This document shows positions 61,695 through 64,000 of a stretch of 64,000 nucleotides of DNA, piece by piece. Positions within the stretch are counted from its first letter, which is position 1. The number at the start of each line of letters is the position of its first letter. Under the pieces are notes generated by a model that was given only the letters and a program-made list of their open reading frames with translations, was not told the DNA's origin and did not search any database. The stretch comes from Mesorhizobium sp. (GTDB lineage Bacteria; Pseudomonadota; Alphaproteobacteria; Rhizobiales; Rhizobiaceae), in assembly GCA_004020315.1 (NCBI GenBank), contig SAQG01000003.1:62001-126000 (forward strand). Reading direction: 5' to 3'. Made by a program: the position numbers and the translations under genes.

Positions 61695-63149
61695 TTACAA
61701 ATCGCCCCGATCAGGCCTGAGACATCCAGGGTTGAACAGGCCTGCCGGGTCGAAGGCTGCCTTGATCGCCGTATGTACCTGCCGCTCGCGTTGCGACAGA
61801 CCGGCCCAGAACACCTGGCTGCGGCTGCGGCCGACGCCATGCTCGGCGCTGAACGAACCGCCGAGCGCTCCGACCAGTTCATAGAGTCGGGTCAAAACCG
61901 CCTGCCCCACGGCCCTCGCTTCACCGGGGTCGCAACCCATGGGAGGCAGCACGTTGAAATGGATGTTGCCGTCGCCCGCGTGGCCATAGGTCAGCGAAGT
62001 CCAGCCTGGCCATTCGCGCACGATACACGCGCGTGCTTGCTCAATCAGCTTCGGCACCTGGCTGAGGCGAACCGAGAGGTCGGTGCGGACATGAAAGCCA
62101 CGCCGCGCCTGCCCCTCGACCAGACCCTCCCGGATGGCCCAGAATGCGGTGGCCTGCGAGCGGCTTTGCGCGACGACGCCGTCCCTGATCAGGTCGGTCT
62201 CAAGGGCGCGCGCCAGCATCGTTTCAAGAAGTCCGCCGGCATCTATTCCTGGCCCACAGGCGAGTTCGACGATCGCATGAACCGGACACGCTTGCGTCAA
62301 TGGCGAGCGCAGGTTCGGATCGATGAGATGCGCCAGCGGCAGGCACTCTTCCCCGATGACCTCAAACGCGCTGAGAAGGTCGGAGCAGAGATGCCGCGCC
62401 ATCCGGAACAGTTCGCACGCCTGGCGAAAACTGCCCAGTCCGACATAGGCGGTCTCGACCTGCGTCGGCCGAGGCGAGAGCCTTACCTCGACGCCCGTGA
62501 CGACGCCGAGCGTTCCCTCCGAGCCGATCATCAATTGCTTCAGGCTGTAGCCGCGATTGTCCTTGCGCAACCCGTTCATGCCGTTCCACAGCGTGCCGTC
62601 CGGCAGGACCGTCTCAAGCCCGAGCACCAGATCACGCGTCATGCCGTATCGCAGCACGTTGATGCCGCCCGCATTGGTCGCGACATTGCCGCCGATCGTG
62701 CACGAACCCTGCGCGCCAAGCGCGAGAGGGAAAGCCATGTCGGATGCCTCGGCCGCGTCCTTGACGTCCTGAAGCACGGCACCGGCATCAGCTTGCAGCG
62801 TGAAGTCCAGCGGATCGACGGAGCGTATCCGGTTGAGACGCTCAAGCGACAGCACGGCGTAGTCCCAATTGTCGGGAATGGCGCCGCCGGCAAGTCCGGT
62901 GTTGCCACCTTGCACGACGATGGCGACGCCGCTCTGCGAGCACCATCTCACGAACGCCTGCACGTCTTCCACGGAGCCTGGACGCACGATGAAGCGGGCA
63001 GTTCCGCGCCTGTCGCGGCCCCAATCGATGAGGTAGCGTTCTGCCTGAGACGACTGTCCGTCTATCAGCGCATCACCCGCCAACTGCGCAGGCAGCTCAA
63101 CAATTGCGCCGGAAGCTTCGCGTCGAAGGGATGGGCGATCCGTAGTCAT
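61695..63149 (-). CDS. FAD-linked D-2-hydroxyacid dehydrogenase (GlcD/D2HGDH type)
   Basis: A 484-aa flavoenzyme. The FAD-binding PCMH domain shows VRPGSVEDVQAFVRWCSQSG, VVQGGNTGLAGG and IGGNVATNAGGINVLRYG. The C-terminal substrate domain has YGHAGDGNIHFNV (metal/substrate His) and SAEHGVGRSR. This pattern fits D-2-hydroxyglutarate or D-lactate dehydrogenases that oxidise a D-2-hydroxyacid to its keto acid. It is the first gene of the six-gene operon. No strong Shine-Dalgarno precedes ATG 63149. Confidence 0.93.
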   Translation of the reverse strand: MTTDRPSLRREASGAIVELPAQLAGDALIDGQSSQAERYLIDWGRDRRGTARFIVRPGSVEDVQAFVRWCSQSGVAIVVQGGNTGLAGGAIPDNWDYAVLSLERLNRIRSVDPLDFTLQADAGAVLQDVKDAAEASDMAFPLALGAQGSCTIGGNVATNAGGINVLRYGMTRDLVLGLETVLPDGTLWNGMNGLRKDNRGYSLKQLMIGSEGTLGVVTGVEVRLSPRPTQVETAYVGLGSFRQACELFRMARHLCSDLLSAFEVIGEECLPLAHLIDPNLRSPLTQACPVHAIVELACGPGIDAGGLLETMLARALETDLIRDGVVAQSRSQATAFWAIREGLVEGQARRGFHVRTDLSVRLSQVPKLIEQARACIVREWPGWTSLTYGHAGDGNIHFNVLPPMGCDPGEARAVGQAVLTRLYELVGALGGSFSAEHGVGRSRSQVFWAGLSQRERQVHTAIKAAFDPAGLFNPGCLRPDRGDL

Positions 63150-63346
63150 AGGGTCTGATCATACGGTCATCCTACAACTTCGCAAGACCCATTTCGTCCT
63201 GGTGGAATCCAGCTCGTTGATGATCGGCATGCTCCGAGGTCCGCCTGCCCCTTCTAATAAGGATTGTGTCGGATACATTTCGCTGATTAGCTGCCTTGCA
63301 TAAACCAGGGACAAGATCGACGAATGTTGCCCTGGGGAGGACCGCG

Positions 63347-64000
63347 ATGCCTGTGCTTGAGGTTCGCAACGTTTCCAAGAATTTCGGGGCCATCCAGGCC
63401 CTGACCGACGTCAGCTTCCAGGTAGAGCGAGGCGAAGTCGTGGGTCTGATGGGGGACAACGGCGCCGGCAAGTCGACGATAGTCAAGACCGTGGCTGGGA
63501 ATTTTCCGCCGAGCGACGGCGAAATTGTCGTGGACGGCGAGGTTTGCCATTTCCATAAACCCGTCCAGGCCCGCGCCAAGGGGATCGAGGTCGTCTATCA
63601 AGACCTGGCGCTCGCCGATAATCTTACGGCCGCGCAGAACGTCTTCCTGGGCCGCGAGATCAAGAAAGGCTTCTGGCCGATCAGAATTCTTGACAAGCAG
63701 GCGATGATCGACCGCGCCGCAGCCCTGTTCAAGGAACTCAAATCGGAAACCAGGCCGCGCGATCTGGTCAAGAAGATGTCCGGTGGGCAGCGCCAGGCGG
63801 TAGCCATCGCGCGGACCCGGCTTTCAAACGCCAAGCTGGTGTTGATGGACGAACCGACCGCCGCCATCTCCGTACGCCAGGTGGCCGAAGTGCTCGAATT
63901 GATCCGGCGCCTCAAAGCGCAAGGCGTCGGCGTCATGCTGATCAGCCACCGTATGCCTGACGTTTTTGCCGTCGCGGATCGCATCATCGTGCTCAGGCGA
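63347..64000 (+). CDS. FrcA-like sugar ABC transporter ATP-binding protein (5' part)
   Basis: The frame runs off the window end with 218 codons. GGGGAGG lies six bases before the ATG. Walker A is GDNGAGKST, Q-loop VYQDLALADN, signature MSGGQRQAVAIAR, Walker B LVLMDEPTAAI and switch His in ISHRMPDVF. The single-domain FrcA-type CUT2 ATPase has these spacings. It is divergent from the dehydrogenase operon (197-bp gap). The D-loop reads AISV rather than the usual AL.V, a small deviation. The sugar is unknown. Confidence 0.92.
   Translation, partial: MPVLEVRNVSKNFGAIQALTDVSFQVERGEVVGLMGDNGAGKSTIVKTVAGNFPPSDGEIVVDGEVCHFHKPVQARAKGIEVVYQDLALADNLTAAQNVFLGREIKKGFWPIRILDKQAMIDRAAALFKELKSETRPRDLVKKMSGGQRQAVAIARTRLSNAKLVLMDEPTAAISVRQVAEVLELIRRLKAQGVGVMLISHRMPDVFAVADRIIVLRR

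Overview
This 64 kb window is high-GC chromosomal DNA from an alphaproteobacterium of the rhizobial type, most likely Mesorhizobium or a close relative. The evidence is gene content (rhizobial-style ABC transporters, a PaoABC-like aldehyde oxidoreductase, an IleS lacking its C-terminal zinc cysteines), dense ATGA/GTGA gene overlaps, and several GC-rich palindromic intergenic repeats of the kind scattered through Mesorhizobium genomes. I saw no tRNA, rRNA, CRISPR array, transposase or phage gene. The taxonomic call is inference from content, not from a marker search.

Layout. 1-2362: 3' end of a FecE-type ATPase, then a FecB-type binding protein and a FecCD permease (iron/siderophore/cobalamin class). 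2435-5974: MarR regulator, EmrA-like adaptor and EmrB-like efflux pump. 6020-14000: CAP-domain lipoprotein, orphan and possibly decayed ORFs, a 580-aa membrane protein, a methyltransferase, a DUF2189 membrane protein, a LysE exporter and a TadG-like von Willebrand factor A protein. 14281-30193: mostly housekeeping genes: HAD phosphatase, ribF, HdeD-like protein, HSL esterase, MipA-like porin, ileS, a lipoprotein, tadA, an RluB-type pseudouridine synthase with a 47-residue repeat tail, rsmD, a pair of M16 peptidases and a patatin phospholipase.

30257-39452: an ADYC-domain secreted protein next to a small secreted Asn-rich pentad-repeat protein, a degenerate CDF-like membrane protein, and a two-component cluster. 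In that cluster the hybrid kinase and a divergent response regulator each carry one frameshift. A LuxR regulator, a small exported protein and an orphan c-type cytochrome follow. 39471-45399: CapA-like protein, an NfeD/slipin operon, and a LysR/quinone-oxidoreductase pair, separated by three palindromic repeat regions.

45507-55971: two different molybdenum hydroxylase operons. The first (2Fe-2S, FAD/4Fe-4S, Mo subunits; minus strand) is PaoABC-like and is divergent from a TetR gene; a perfect 20-bp palindrome lies between them. The second (FAD, 2Fe-2S, Mo; plus strand) ends with a one-base-overlapping gene for an 81-aa MoaD/ThiS-like protein with a Gly-Gly terminus. 56184-63149: a serine hydrolase, then a six-gene minus-strand operon of a D-2-hydroxyacid dehydrogenase, FadR-type GntR regulator, VOC protein and an NMT1-type ABC importer. 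63347-64000: start of a FrcA-like sugar ABC ATPase.

The best candidates for something undescribed are the ADYC/pentad-repeat secreted pair, the molybdenum hydroxylase operon with its own MoaD-like carrier, and the doubly frameshifted signalling cluster.
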